A stretch of 64,000 nt of DNA from an uncultured Clostridia bacterium (lineage in GTDB: Bacteria > Bacillota > Clostridia > Christensenellales > Aristaeellaceae): contig CAKTWP010000001.1 of the NCBI GenBank assembly GCA_934630705.1, positions 1 to 64,000 on the forward strand, written 5' to 3'. The translations under genes and the position numbers were made by a program. Positions within the stretch are counted from its first letter, which is position 1. Each line of letters opens with the position of its first letter. Below the pieces are notes generated by a model. That model ran no database searches, had not been told where the DNA came from, and saw nothing but the letters and a program-made list of their open reading frames with translations. This document shows, piece after piece, positions 16,987 through 24,387 of this stretch.

Positions 16987-17790
16987 TTACAAATCCATGG
17001 GCGTATACGTGGCCACCGCCGGCACCGACGCTTCGATCACCCCGCCGTACTTGCCCATTTCCTGCAGCTTGGCGATCACGGCACGCACCGTGCCGATCTT
17101 GGCGCGCAGCTGAGTGTCATCCCCCAGATGCACCGTGTATCCGCTTCGGGTGACCAGGTATAGGCTATCCGGATCGGCCAGATTCAATTCAGCCGCCTGA
17201 TCAATCACGTTTTGCAGCGTCAGTTCATTCAGCAGCGCTTCATAGGCCTGCAGATGCCGGGCCGTGGCCGGCACAATGATGCTGCCCACCCGCACTTCCT
17301 TGGCCTGAAAGCCGGTCACCGTCAGCAGCGAATCCTCCAGTGCGCCGCTGCCAAGCCGCTCCAGCACCATCCCTTCCGCATCCAGCAGATAGGTGATGCC
17401 CATCACCTGCACATTGGCGCAGGGCTTGCGCTCCCGCACATAGATCGTTACACCGGAGGGAAATTCCTTTTCTATCTTTTCAAACACCAGATACCGATTC
17501 TGATCGATGCCGGCGCGGATTTTTTCCTCGTTCAGGGAAAAGAAACTGGCGTTGCCGTCCAGCCCCGCAGCGGACACCACTTCCTGAAAAGAGATGGTAT
17601 CATTGCCCACCACCGCGATATGCCGGATCTTGAACACGCCCTCCCGCAGAATCACCAGCACCGCGCAAAGCAGCACCAGCGTCAGCAGGGCGGTTTTTGC
17701 GCCGGGCTTGAGACGGCGGCGGGGCTTTTGTAGCTCGGGCTGTTCTGCGTCCCAGGGCATGAAATCCGGGGGCAATGGCTGCTGCGACAT
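16987..17790 (-). CDS. ftsQ: Cell division protein FtsQ/DivIB
   Basis: 267 residues. A cytoplasmic basic tail (KPRRRLKPGAK) leads into one transmembrane helix (TALLTLVLLCAVLVIL), then a POTRA domain (VFKIRHIAVVGNDTISFQEV) and the FtsQ/DivIB beta domain (EKEFPSGVTIYVRERKP). It is part of the FtsQLB complex that licenses septal wall synthesis. ATG at 17790 follows GGGAGGA. It lies 32 nt after murA. Confidence 0.92.
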   Translation of the reverse strand: MSQQPLPPDFMPWDAEQPELQKPRRRLKPGAKTALLTLVLLCAVLVILREGVFKIRHIAVVGNDTISFQEVVSAAGLDGNASFFSLNEEKIRAGIDQNRYLVFEKIEKEFPSGVTIYVRERKPCANVQVMGITYLLDAEGMVLERLGSGALEDSLLTVTGFQAKEVRVGSIIVPATARHLQAYEALLNELTLQNVIDQAAELNLADPDSLYLVTRSGYTVHLGDDTQLRAKIGTVRAVIAKLQEMGKYGGVIEASVPAVATYTPMDL

Positions 17791-17822
17791 GGTATTCCTC
17801 CCATCGGTTGTTCATAAGATGT

Positions 17823-19082
17823 TTACGGCAAAGCGATGCGTTCCATCCGCGCGCCCAGCGCGGAAAGGGTGGCTTCCAAACGGGCGTAGCCCCGGTCGAT
17901 CAGCGCGGCGTTTTCCACAAGGGTTTCCCCCTGCGCGCACAGCCCGGCCACCACCAGCGCGGCCCCGCCCCGCAGATCCCGGGCGGTCACCCGCATGCCG
18001 TGCAGTCGTTCCACGCCCTGCACCACCGCCATCCGCCCGCTGATGCGGATATTCGCCCCCATGCCGGATAAATCCCCTGCATGAGCAAACCGGCTTTCAA
18101 ACACATTTTCCACGATCACCGACGTGCCCTCCGCCACGCAGCTGGCAGCCAGCATGGGCGCCTGCATATCGGTGGGGAAGCCGGGATGGGGCTGGGTTTG
18201 CAGCTGGGAAAAGGCCCGCAGGCGCCGGGGCCCAGAAAGGGAAAGCGTATTCTCCGTTTCCCGAATGCGGCAGCCCATCTCCTGCAGCTTGGCGCAGATG
18301 GGAATCAGATCCGCCGGGCGCACACCGGTCAGCTCCAACTCGCCCCGGGTGACCGCTGCGGCGCACAGCAGCGTGCCTGCCACGATCCGATCCGGAATGG
18401 GCGTATAGCGCACCCCGTGGAGCTTCTCCACGCCTTCGATCTCAATCAGATGGGTGCCCGCGCCCCGTACCTTGCCGCCCATGCGATTGATAAACCGCTG
18501 CAAATCCTCGATTTCCGGTTCCCGGGCGGCGTTATGGATGGTGGTCACGCCCCGAAGCAGCGCTGCGGCCATCATCACGTTTTCCGTAGCTCCCACGCTG
18601 GGATAATCAAAATACACATCCCCGGCGTGCATATCCCGGCCGTTGCAATAGAGAATGCCGCCCGCATCCACGATCTGCACGCCCAGCGCCCGCAGGCCCT
18701 TGAGATGCAGATCAATGGGCCGCAGCCCGATTTCGCAGCCGCCGGGATAGGTCACGGTCGCGCGCCGGAGCTTGCCCAGAATGGGGCCCAGCAAAAAGAT
18801 GGAGGACCGAATCTGCTTGGACAGCGCGTCCGGCATTTCCCAGTTATGCAGCCGGGCGTTATGTAAGGTCAGGTTATCATCCTGCCAGCTGCTTTCGCAG
18901 CCCAGCATCCGCAAAATGCCTGTCATGGCCTCCACGTCCCGAAGCCGGGGGCAGGAGCGGATGGTCACATCTCCTTCAGGCAGCAGCGCCGCCGCCAAAA
19001 TGGGCAGCACGGCGTTTTTTGCCACGTCCACCCGTGCGCTGCCTTCTATTCTTTCGCCGCCCTGGATGCGGAATCCTTCCAT
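17823..19082 (-). CDS. murA: UDP-N-acetylglucosamine 1-carboxyvinyltransferase MurA
   Basis: 419 residues, catalysing the first committed step of peptidoglycan synthesis (enolpyruvyl transfer to UDP-GlcNAc, cytoplasm). The substrate lysine/asparagine pair is in VDVAKNAVLPILAA (K22, N23), and the flexible loop carries the catalytic and fosfomycin-target cysteine C116 in YPGGCEIGLRPIDLH. Because cysteine is present, fosfomycin sensitivity at the target would be expected. Length and start (ATG 19082, weak GGAAGG site) are normal. It is 64 nt downstream of ftsW. Confidence 0.96.
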   Translation of the reverse strand: MEGFRIQGGERIEGSARVDVAKNAVLPILAAALLPEGDVTIRSCPRLRDVEAMTGILRMLGCESSWQDDNLTLHNARLHNWEMPDALSKQIRSSIFLLGPILGKLRRATVTYPGGCEIGLRPIDLHLKGLRALGVQIVDAGGILYCNGRDMHAGDVYFDYPSVGATENVMMAAALLRGVTTIHNAAREPEIEDLQRFINRMGGKVRGAGTHLIEIEGVEKLHGVRYTPIPDRIVAGTLLCAAAVTRGELELTGVRPADLIPICAKLQEMGCRIRETENTLSLSGPRRLRAFSQLQTQPHPGFPTDMQAPMLAASCVAEGTSVIVENVFESRFAHAGDLSGMGANIRISGRMAVVQGVERLHGMRVTARDLRGGAALVVAGLCAQGETLVENAALIDRGYARLEATLSALGARMERIALP

Positions 19083-19146
19083 GCATCGTCACCTTCCTTC
19101 TTCTCACAGCCTATGCGAACGGGAAAAGAAGGTGCGTTGGAAATCC

Positions 19147-20037
19147 TTATCCCAGGTTCGCCCGGCAGGAGCGGCTGATGTTCAGCACGATGCCCACGGC
19201 GGCCATGGTGATGGACAGGGACGTGCCCCCCGCGCTGAAGAAGGGGAGCGGCAGGCCGGTGGTGGGCAGCACGCCGACCACCACGCCCATGTTGATAAAC
19301 GCCTGCACAGAGATCATGCCAATAATCCCCGCGGCCAGCAGGCAGCCATGCTTGTCCTCGCAGGTCATGGCGATGCGCATGCCTGCGATCATAAAGGCCA
19401 CAAACAGCAGAATCACCGCCAGGCAGCCTGCCAGCCCGAAATCCTCCCCCACGATGGCAAAAATGAAATCGCTTTCCGGATACGGCAGATAGGCGTATTT
19501 CTGCCGTCCCTGTCCCAGACCCATGCCAAACAGCCCGCCTGAGCCGAAAGCAATCAGCGATTGAGACAGCTGGTATCCCTCATCGCTCATTTTAGCAAAG
19601 GGGTTCATGAAGGAAAGCAGCCGTTCCCGGCGGTATTCCTCGCTCCATGCGTAATACGCCCCCAGGACCAGCCCGCCTGCGCCCAGCACCAGCATATGCC
19701 GCCATTTGGCCCCGGCCAGCAGCACCATCAGCACGCTGACGATGATGATCGTGCCAGCCGTGGACAGATTGGGCTGCTCCAGAATCAGCAGAAACAGCAC
19801 GCCGGGCACCACCAGCACCGGCAGAATCCCCTTGAACAGCCACTGGATTTTCCTGCCCCGGGCCGTGAGCACCATGGCCATAAACAGCACCACGGCATAC
19901 TTGGCAAACTCCCCGGGCTGAAAGGAAATGCCCGCGATGGAGAGCCAGCGCCGGGAACCGTTTATATTCACGCCGATTCCCGGAATCACCACCAGCAACA
20001 GCAGCACGCAGCTGAGCGCAATTCCCGCCACCACCAC
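19147..20037 (-). CDS. ftsW: FtsW, larger C-terminal part downstream of an in-frame amber codon
   Basis: 297 codons continuing the same frame as the 20038-20283 fragment. They hold the SEDS core: NGSRRWLSIAGISFQPGEFAK, FGLAGCLAVILLF, and the C-terminal GVLPTTGLPLPFFSAGGTS. FtsW polymerises lipid II with its partner PBP at the septum. The first codon after the amber TAG is GTG, with GGGGAAAG about 8-9 nt upstream, so re-initiation is conceivable, but helices 1-2 would be a separate peptide. The two pieces together (379 codons) equal a normal FtsW. A sequencing error, a real nonsense mutation or suppression are the alternatives. Confidence 0.85.
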   Translation of the reverse strand: MVVAGIALSCVLLLLVVIPGIGVNINGSRRWLSIAGISFQPGEFAKYAVVLFMAMVLTARGRKIQWLFKGILPVLVVPGVLFLLILEQPNLSTAGTIIIVSVLMVLLAGAKWRHMLVLGAGGLVLGAYYAWSEEYRRERLLSFMNPFAKMSDEGYQLSQSLIAFGSGGLFGMGLGQGRQKYAYLPYPESDFIFAIVGEDFGLAGCLAVILLFVAFMIAGMRIAMTCEDKHGCLLAAGIIGMISVQAFINMGVVVGVLPTTGLPLPFFSAGGTSLSITMAAVGIVLNISRSCRANLG

Positions 20038-20283
20038 CTACCGCTTTCCCCAGAACTGATAAGGAATGCGGATGGTGAACTGCATGGCCGCCGCGCCCAC
20101 CGCCACGCCGAACATCTGTTTTTTCACCTCGGACCAGGGATCTCCCGTGCTGTTTTGTGCTTTATAATAGGTGGCGCTGAACAGTGTGAGCAGCCCCAGC
20201 ATCATCAGCAGGATCATGATGGTAAGCAGTGTTTTGTCAATGGGCTTGGGCCGGGCAGCGGGGCTTTTCGCGGTTGAAAGCAT
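20038..20283 (-). CDS. ftsW: FtsW, N-terminal fragment ending at an in-frame amber codon
   Basis: 81 residues holding the first two membrane helices of FtsW (LLTIMILLMMLGLLTLFSATYY and MFGVAVGAAAMQFTI) and ending RIPYQFWGKR-TAG. No frame shift is involved: removing the TAG joins it to the 19147-20037 frame. ATG at 20283 follows GAAGGA. A terminator-like hairpin lies between murD and this start. The fragment alone cannot be a working SEDS protein. Confidence 0.85.
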   Translation of the reverse strand: MLSTAKSPAARPKPIDKTLLTIMILLMMLGLLTLFSATYYKAQNSTGDPWSEVKKQMFGVAVGAAAMQFTIRIPYQFWGKR

Positions 20284-20330
20284 GGCGCATCCTTCTTTCC
20301 TGTTTCGTTTCCAGATGCTTTCGTGCCTTC

Positions 20331-20362
20331 AAAAAGGGAAAGGCGCATGCCAAATGCGCCTT
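20331..20362 (-). terminator. Terminator-like hairpin between murD and ftsW
   Basis: Minus strand stem AAGGCGCAT / ATGCGCCTT with a 5-nt loop, followed by TCCCTTTTT, about 24 nt after the murD stop. Its place inside the division cluster is unusual; it could attenuate ftsW-murA-ftsQ transcription. No clear promoter follows it before ftsW. Confidence 0.75.
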
Positions 20363-20385
20363 CTGCTTTCGTGTTTGCTGTTGTG

Positions 20386-21792
20386 TTATCCCAGGCGGTG
20401 AACGATCTCCTTGAAGATTCGTCCCCGCTGCTCATAATCCTCGAACATATCAAAGGATGCGCAGGCCGGAGAAAAGAGCACATTGCCTCCCGCGCTGCTG
20501 AGCCGGCGGCAGGCGTCCACCGCCGCTTCCAGCGTGTCCGCCCGGTGAATGGCGGCATAGCCCGCTTCCCGCAGGGCATGCTCAATCTGATCCGCCGTGG
20601 CCCCGATGAGCACGCAGTCATGAATCAGCGGCGTGACGGCCACTTCCCGAGCCAACGCGTCAAATGACACATGCTTGTCGTATCCGCCCAGAATCAGGGC
20701 CGTGGGCCCGCGCATGGATTGGATCGCCTTGATGGTGGAATCCACGTTGGTTCCCTTGCTGTCATTGATATAGCGAATGCCCTCAAATTCCCGGACAAAC
20801 TCAATCCGATGCTCCACGCCCTGGAAGGTTCGCAGCGCATGGCGAATCACCGGCGCAGGCACGCCCCGGGAGAAGGCGATAGCCACGGCGGCCAGCGCAT
20901 TTTCCAGGTTGTGCGGCCCGGGGATATACAGTTCCTCCGCCCCGCAGATGTTTTTCTCCACATCGCCCAGACGCATCACGATCTGCCCATCCCGCACGAA
21001 CGCCCCCTGCTCCACCTCATGCAGCCGGGAGAAATACAGCACCTTGGCCTTCAGCCCTTCCGCCATTGCCCGGCACAGGGGATCCTCATAATTGAGAACG
21101 GCGTAATCCTCCGCCGTCTGCGCATCGAAAATATGGCGTTTCAGCGCGGTGTACACCTCCATGGTACCGTGGCGAATCAGATGGTCCTCCGTCACGTTCA
21201 GCACCGCCGCAGCCAGGGGATGGAACGAGGTGGTGGTTTCCAGCTGGAAGGAAGAAACCTCCGCCACCACCACGTCCTCAGGCTTGCTTTCCAGCGCCGC
21301 CGCGGACAGGGGATAACCGATATTGCCCGCTACATGGCAGATTTTCCCCGCCTGGGTAAAGATTTCGCCCAGCAGAGAAACGGTGGTAGTCTTGCCATTG
21401 GTGCCCGTCACGGCCACCAGCGCGCCCTTGATGATCCGGGAGGCCATTTCCAGCTCGCCCATCACCGGGATACCCAGGCGATTGGCTTCCAGCACAATGG
21501 GCGCCGTCAGCGGAACGCCGGGGCTGATCACCAGCAGATCCTGCCCCTGCAGGGCCTCCAGCCCGCTTTCGCCCAGCCGAAACGCAATGGGCAGCTGCCG
21601 CAGCACATCCAGCTTATCCCCGAAATCGCTTTCGGGCTTTTGATCGTTCACAGACACGCAGGCGCCCTCCCGGCACAGCAGCTGCGCCGCTGCAATGCCG
21701 CTGCGGGCCATGCCCACGATCAGCACGCGCCTGCCCTGCCAGGGGTTTTCCGGGGCGTTTTCGCCGTGCTGTTTGGAAGTCAGTTCACGCAT
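20386..21792 (-). CDS. murD: UDP-N-acetylmuramoyl-L-alanine--D-glutamate ligase MurD
   Basis: 468 residues, cytoplasmic Mur ligase adding D-glutamate. The N-terminal UDP-binding domain begins RRVLIVGMARSGIAAAQLL. The ATP loop is VAVTGTNGKTTTVSLLG, followed by VVAEVSSFQLET and NVTEDHLIRHG, and the C-terminal domain begins after INDSKGTNVDST. Length is normal. It lies between mraY and ftsW, as is common in the cluster. ATG at 21792 is used. Confidence 0.96.
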   Translation of the reverse strand: MRELTSKQHGENAPENPWQGRRVLIVGMARSGIAAAQLLCREGACVSVNDQKPESDFGDKLDVLRQLPIAFRLGESGLEALQGQDLLVISPGVPLTAPIVLEANRLGIPVMGELEMASRIIKGALVAVTGTNGKTTTVSLLGEIFTQAGKICHVAGNIGYPLSAAALESKPEDVVVAEVSSFQLETTTSFHPLAAAVLNVTEDHLIRHGTMEVYTALKRHIFDAQTAEDYAVLNYEDPLCRAMAEGLKAKVLYFSRLHEVEQGAFVRDGQIVMRLGDVEKNICGAEELYIPGPHNLENALAAVAIAFSRGVPAPVIRHALRTFQGVEHRIEFVREFEGIRYINDSKGTNVDSTIKAIQSMRGPTALILGGYDKHVSFDALAREVAVTPLIHDCVLIGATADQIEHALREAGYAAIHRADTLEAAVDACRRLSSAGGNVLFSPACASFDMFEDYEQRGRIFKEIVHRLG

Positions 21793-21831
21793 GCTTGTGG
21801 TCCCTCCTTGATGCGTTTGAAATCGCTTCTT

Positions 21832-22884
21832 TTAAAAGAAGCAGTGCAGCGACCAGATGGCGATCAGCGACAGCGCCAGCGTTACCGCAGCATACATGGC
21901 CACGATCTGGTTTTCCTTCATGCCGCACAGCTCGAAATGATGGTGAATGGGGGTCATCTTGAAAATGCGCCGCCCCTGCCCATACTTTTTCTTGGTGATT
22001 TTGAAATAGGTGGTCTGCATCATCACAGAGACAGAGCTGAGAATGCAGGTAAAGCAGATGGGGATCAGCAGAAACTGGCATTTCATCAGCATCGCCGCGC
22101 CCACCATGGCCCCGCCGATAAACATGCTGCCCGTATCCCCCATGAAAATTTTCGCGGGGTGATGATTAAACCGCAGAAAACCGATGCACGCGCCCACCAG
22201 CGCAAAGCACGCAATGGCGATCACCGGATAGCCGTTCACCCCGCCGGCAAAGGGGCTGAGCTTCATGGCGCTGCCCAGGAACACCGCAATGGCCCCAAAC
22301 GCCGCCATGCCCACCACCGTCACGCTGGAGAGAATGCCGTCCACGCCGTCCTGCAGATTGGCGCTGTTGGTCATGAACATCACCAGCACCGTCATGATCG
22401 GGATATAGAACACGCCCAGATCCCAGGTTTTTTCCGTAAAGGGCAGCACCACATCGCCGCCCAGGAAAAAGTACCCGTACAGCGCAAAAACCAGCCCGAC
22501 CACCACCTGGCCCATCAGCTTCTGCTTGGGGGTCAGGCCTTCGTGGCGCTTTTTCACGTCCTTAACGTAGTCGTCCGTAAATCCGATGGCCATGGAACCC
22601 AGACATACAAACAGCATGGCCCACAACGGATTGTCCAGCCCCAGACCCAGATCGTTTTTCAGCGACGCCCAGATGCCAAAGCCTACCGTGGCAATCACCG
22701 TGGCCCCGGCAATTACAATGCCGCCCATATTGGGCGTTCCCTGCTTGGCCAGATGGGCCTTGGGCCCCAGATCATAAATGGTCTGGCCGAACTTGAGCTT
22801 TTTCAGATACGGCAGAAACCGGGGCATCACCAGCAGCATGATACCCAGCGCCAGCAGCGCCGGCAGAATGCAGATTGCAAGCAT
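21832..22884 (-). CDS. mraY: Phospho-N-acetylmuramoyl-pentapeptide transferase MraY
   Basis: 350 residues with about ten transmembrane helices. It makes lipid I at the membrane. The motifs GTPNMGGI, the aspartate pair in GFTDDYVK and NLQDGVDGI are all present, as is the HHHFE-type signature near the C-terminus (TPIHHHFELCG). It lies directly between murE and murD; the usual murF gene between murE and mraY is missing here. Confidence 0.96.
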   Translation of the reverse strand: MLAICILPALLALGIMLLVMPRFLPYLKKLKFGQTIYDLGPKAHLAKQGTPNMGGIVIAGATVIATVGFGIWASLKNDLGLGLDNPLWAMLFVCLGSMAIGFTDDYVKDVKKRHEGLTPKQKLMGQVVVGLVFALYGYFFLGGDVVLPFTEKTWDLGVFYIPIMTVLVMFMTNSANLQDGVDGILSSVTVVGMAAFGAIAVFLGSAMKLSPFAGGVNGYPVIAIACFALVGACIGFLRFNHHPAKIFMGDTGSMFIGGAMVGAAMLMKCQFLLIPICFTCILSSVSVMMQTTYFKITKKKYGQGRRIFKMTPIHHHFELCGMKENQIVAMYAAVTLALSLIAIWSLHCFF

Positions 22885-22926
22885 GGCTCTCTTCTCCCTT
22901 TTGTGTGGCCGTTTTCTTTGTGCGGC

Positions 22927-24387
22927 TTACTTTTCCATTTCCTCCAGCAGCTCCCGCACGACCACCTTTTCATCAAAGGGGCGCTTCACCCCCATGATCT
23001 CCTGATAGGTCTCATGGCCCTTCCCGGCCAGCACGATCACATCCCCGTCCCGGCCCATTTCCAGCGCCCGGCGGATGGCTTCCCGGCGATTTTCGACCAC
23101 CTCGTATTGCCCGGCGGTCTGCTTCATGCCCGCCTCCACGGCCCGGAGAATCTCGAAGGGATCCTCCGTGCGGGGATTATCGCTGGTGAGGATGGAATAA
23201 TCCGCCAGCCGGCCGCTGATCTCGCCCATGATGGGGCGCTTGCCGTGATCCCGGTCGCCGCCGCAGCCGAATACCGAAATTACCCGGCCCCGGGTGAACT
23301 GCCGCACGGTGGACAGGATATTCTCCAGCGCATCCGGAGAATGGGAATAATCCAGAATCACCTTATAGGGCGTATGGGTATCCAACACTTCCGCCCGGCC
23401 GGGCACGGAACGGACGCTTTCCAGCGCGCGGCGCACCACCTCCGGCTCCACGCCCATCACCAGCCCCACCGACGCCGCCGCCAGGGCGTTATACACGTTA
23501 AACATCCCCGTCAGCTTCAGGTGCACGGGCAGCTCCCACAGATTGCTCAGCTTCATCACAAAGCTCACGCCGTTTTCCGTGATTTCAATATCCCGGGCGA
23601 ACAGATCCGCCCCGTTGCAGATGCCGTAGGTGACGCAGGGCACCTGCAGATCCTGCAGAATCCGTTTGCTGGTTTCCTCATCCACATTAATGGCCGCATT
23701 GCTGATCCACTTGGGCGTGAAGAAGGATTTCTTGCATTCAAAATACCGCTCCATGGTGCCGAACAGATCCAGATGATCCTGGGACAGGTTGGTATAGCAG
23801 CCCGTCTCAAAATGCACGCCGGCCAGCCGGCCCATTTCAATGGCATGGGCGGACACCTCCATGCTCACCACATCCACCCCCGCATCCCGCATTTTGCGCA
23901 GGGTGCGGAAAAAGTCGATGGGCTCAGGGGTGGTAAATTCGCTTTTCATATATTCGCTGCCGATCATGTTGCCCGTGGTGCCGATCAGGCCCACCTTGTG
24001 GCCCGCCTGCTCCATAATGGCCTTCACCAGATAGCTGGTGGTTGTTTTGCCCTTGGTGCCGGTGATGCCCAGCAGCTGCAGCGCCCTTTCCGGATGGCCA
24101 TAGAAAGCCGCCGCCATGGGCGACATGGCCGCCCGCACATGCTTTACCTGCACCTGGGGCACCGCCAGCGGCAGCAGATGATCCACCACCAGCGCCGCAG
24201 CCCCATTGGCAATGGCCTGAGGGGCGAAATCATGGGCGTCATACCGCGCGCCGGGGATGCAGAAAAACAGGCCCCGATCCAGCTTCCTGCGGCTGTCCAT
24301 TGCCAGCGAACCGATTTCGCAGTCTCCCTGGATCGCCACAACCTCCTGTCCCGCTTCCCGTGCCAATTCTGATAGCAGCATCGTCAT
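22927..24387 (-). CDS. murE: UDP-N-acetylmuramoyl-tripeptide synthetase MurE
   Basis: 486 residues. The ATP loop is ITGTKGKTTTSYLVK, the central ligase residues lie in YTNLSQDHLDLFG, and the C-terminal domain carries TSDNPRTEDP. The DNPR motif is the known marker of meso-diaminopimelate-adding MurE, so the wall is probably of the mDAP type. The start ATG at 24387 overlaps the stop of the upstream PBP gene as ATGA. Cytoplasmic. Confidence 0.96.
   Translation of the reverse strand: MTMLLSELAREAGQEVVAIQGDCEIGSLAMDSRRKLDRGLFFCIPGARYDAHDFAPQAIANGAAALVVDHLLPLAVPQVQVKHVRAAMSPMAAAFYGHPERALQLLGITGTKGKTTTSYLVKAIMEQAGHKVGLIGTTGNMIGSEYMKSEFTTPEPIDFFRTLRKMRDAGVDVVSMEVSAHAIEMGRLAGVHFETGCYTNLSQDHLDLFGTMERYFECKKSFFTPKWISNAAINVDEETSKRILQDLQVPCVTYGICNGADLFARDIEITENGVSFVMKLSNLWELPVHLKLTGMFNVYNALAAASVGLVMGVEPEVVRRALESVRSVPGRAEVLDTHTPYKVILDYSHSPDALENILSTVRQFTRGRVISVFGCGGDRDHGKRPIMGEISGRLADYSILTSDNPRTEDPFEILRAVEAGMKQTAGQYEVVENRREAIRRALEMGRDGDVIVLAGKGHETYQEIMGVKRPFDEKVVVRELLEEMEK

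Noticed and set aside
19147..20283. Reassignment of TAG to an amino acid as the explanation of the ftsW stop
   Set aside because: The phosphoesterase gene (28105) ends at TAG directly before a terminator, and the left-edge gene also ends in TAG, so TAG acts as a stop here. Local suppression cannot be excluded.
20671..24372. A very long open frame on the plus strand, antisense to murD, mraY and murE
   Set aside because: It is a by-product of GC-rich codon use on the opposite strand: no ribosome site, no recognisable domain and His/Gln/Arg-rich nonsense. The same holds for antisense frames over the mannosidase (621-3641), lonA (31302-33671), glgP (55137-57581) and others.
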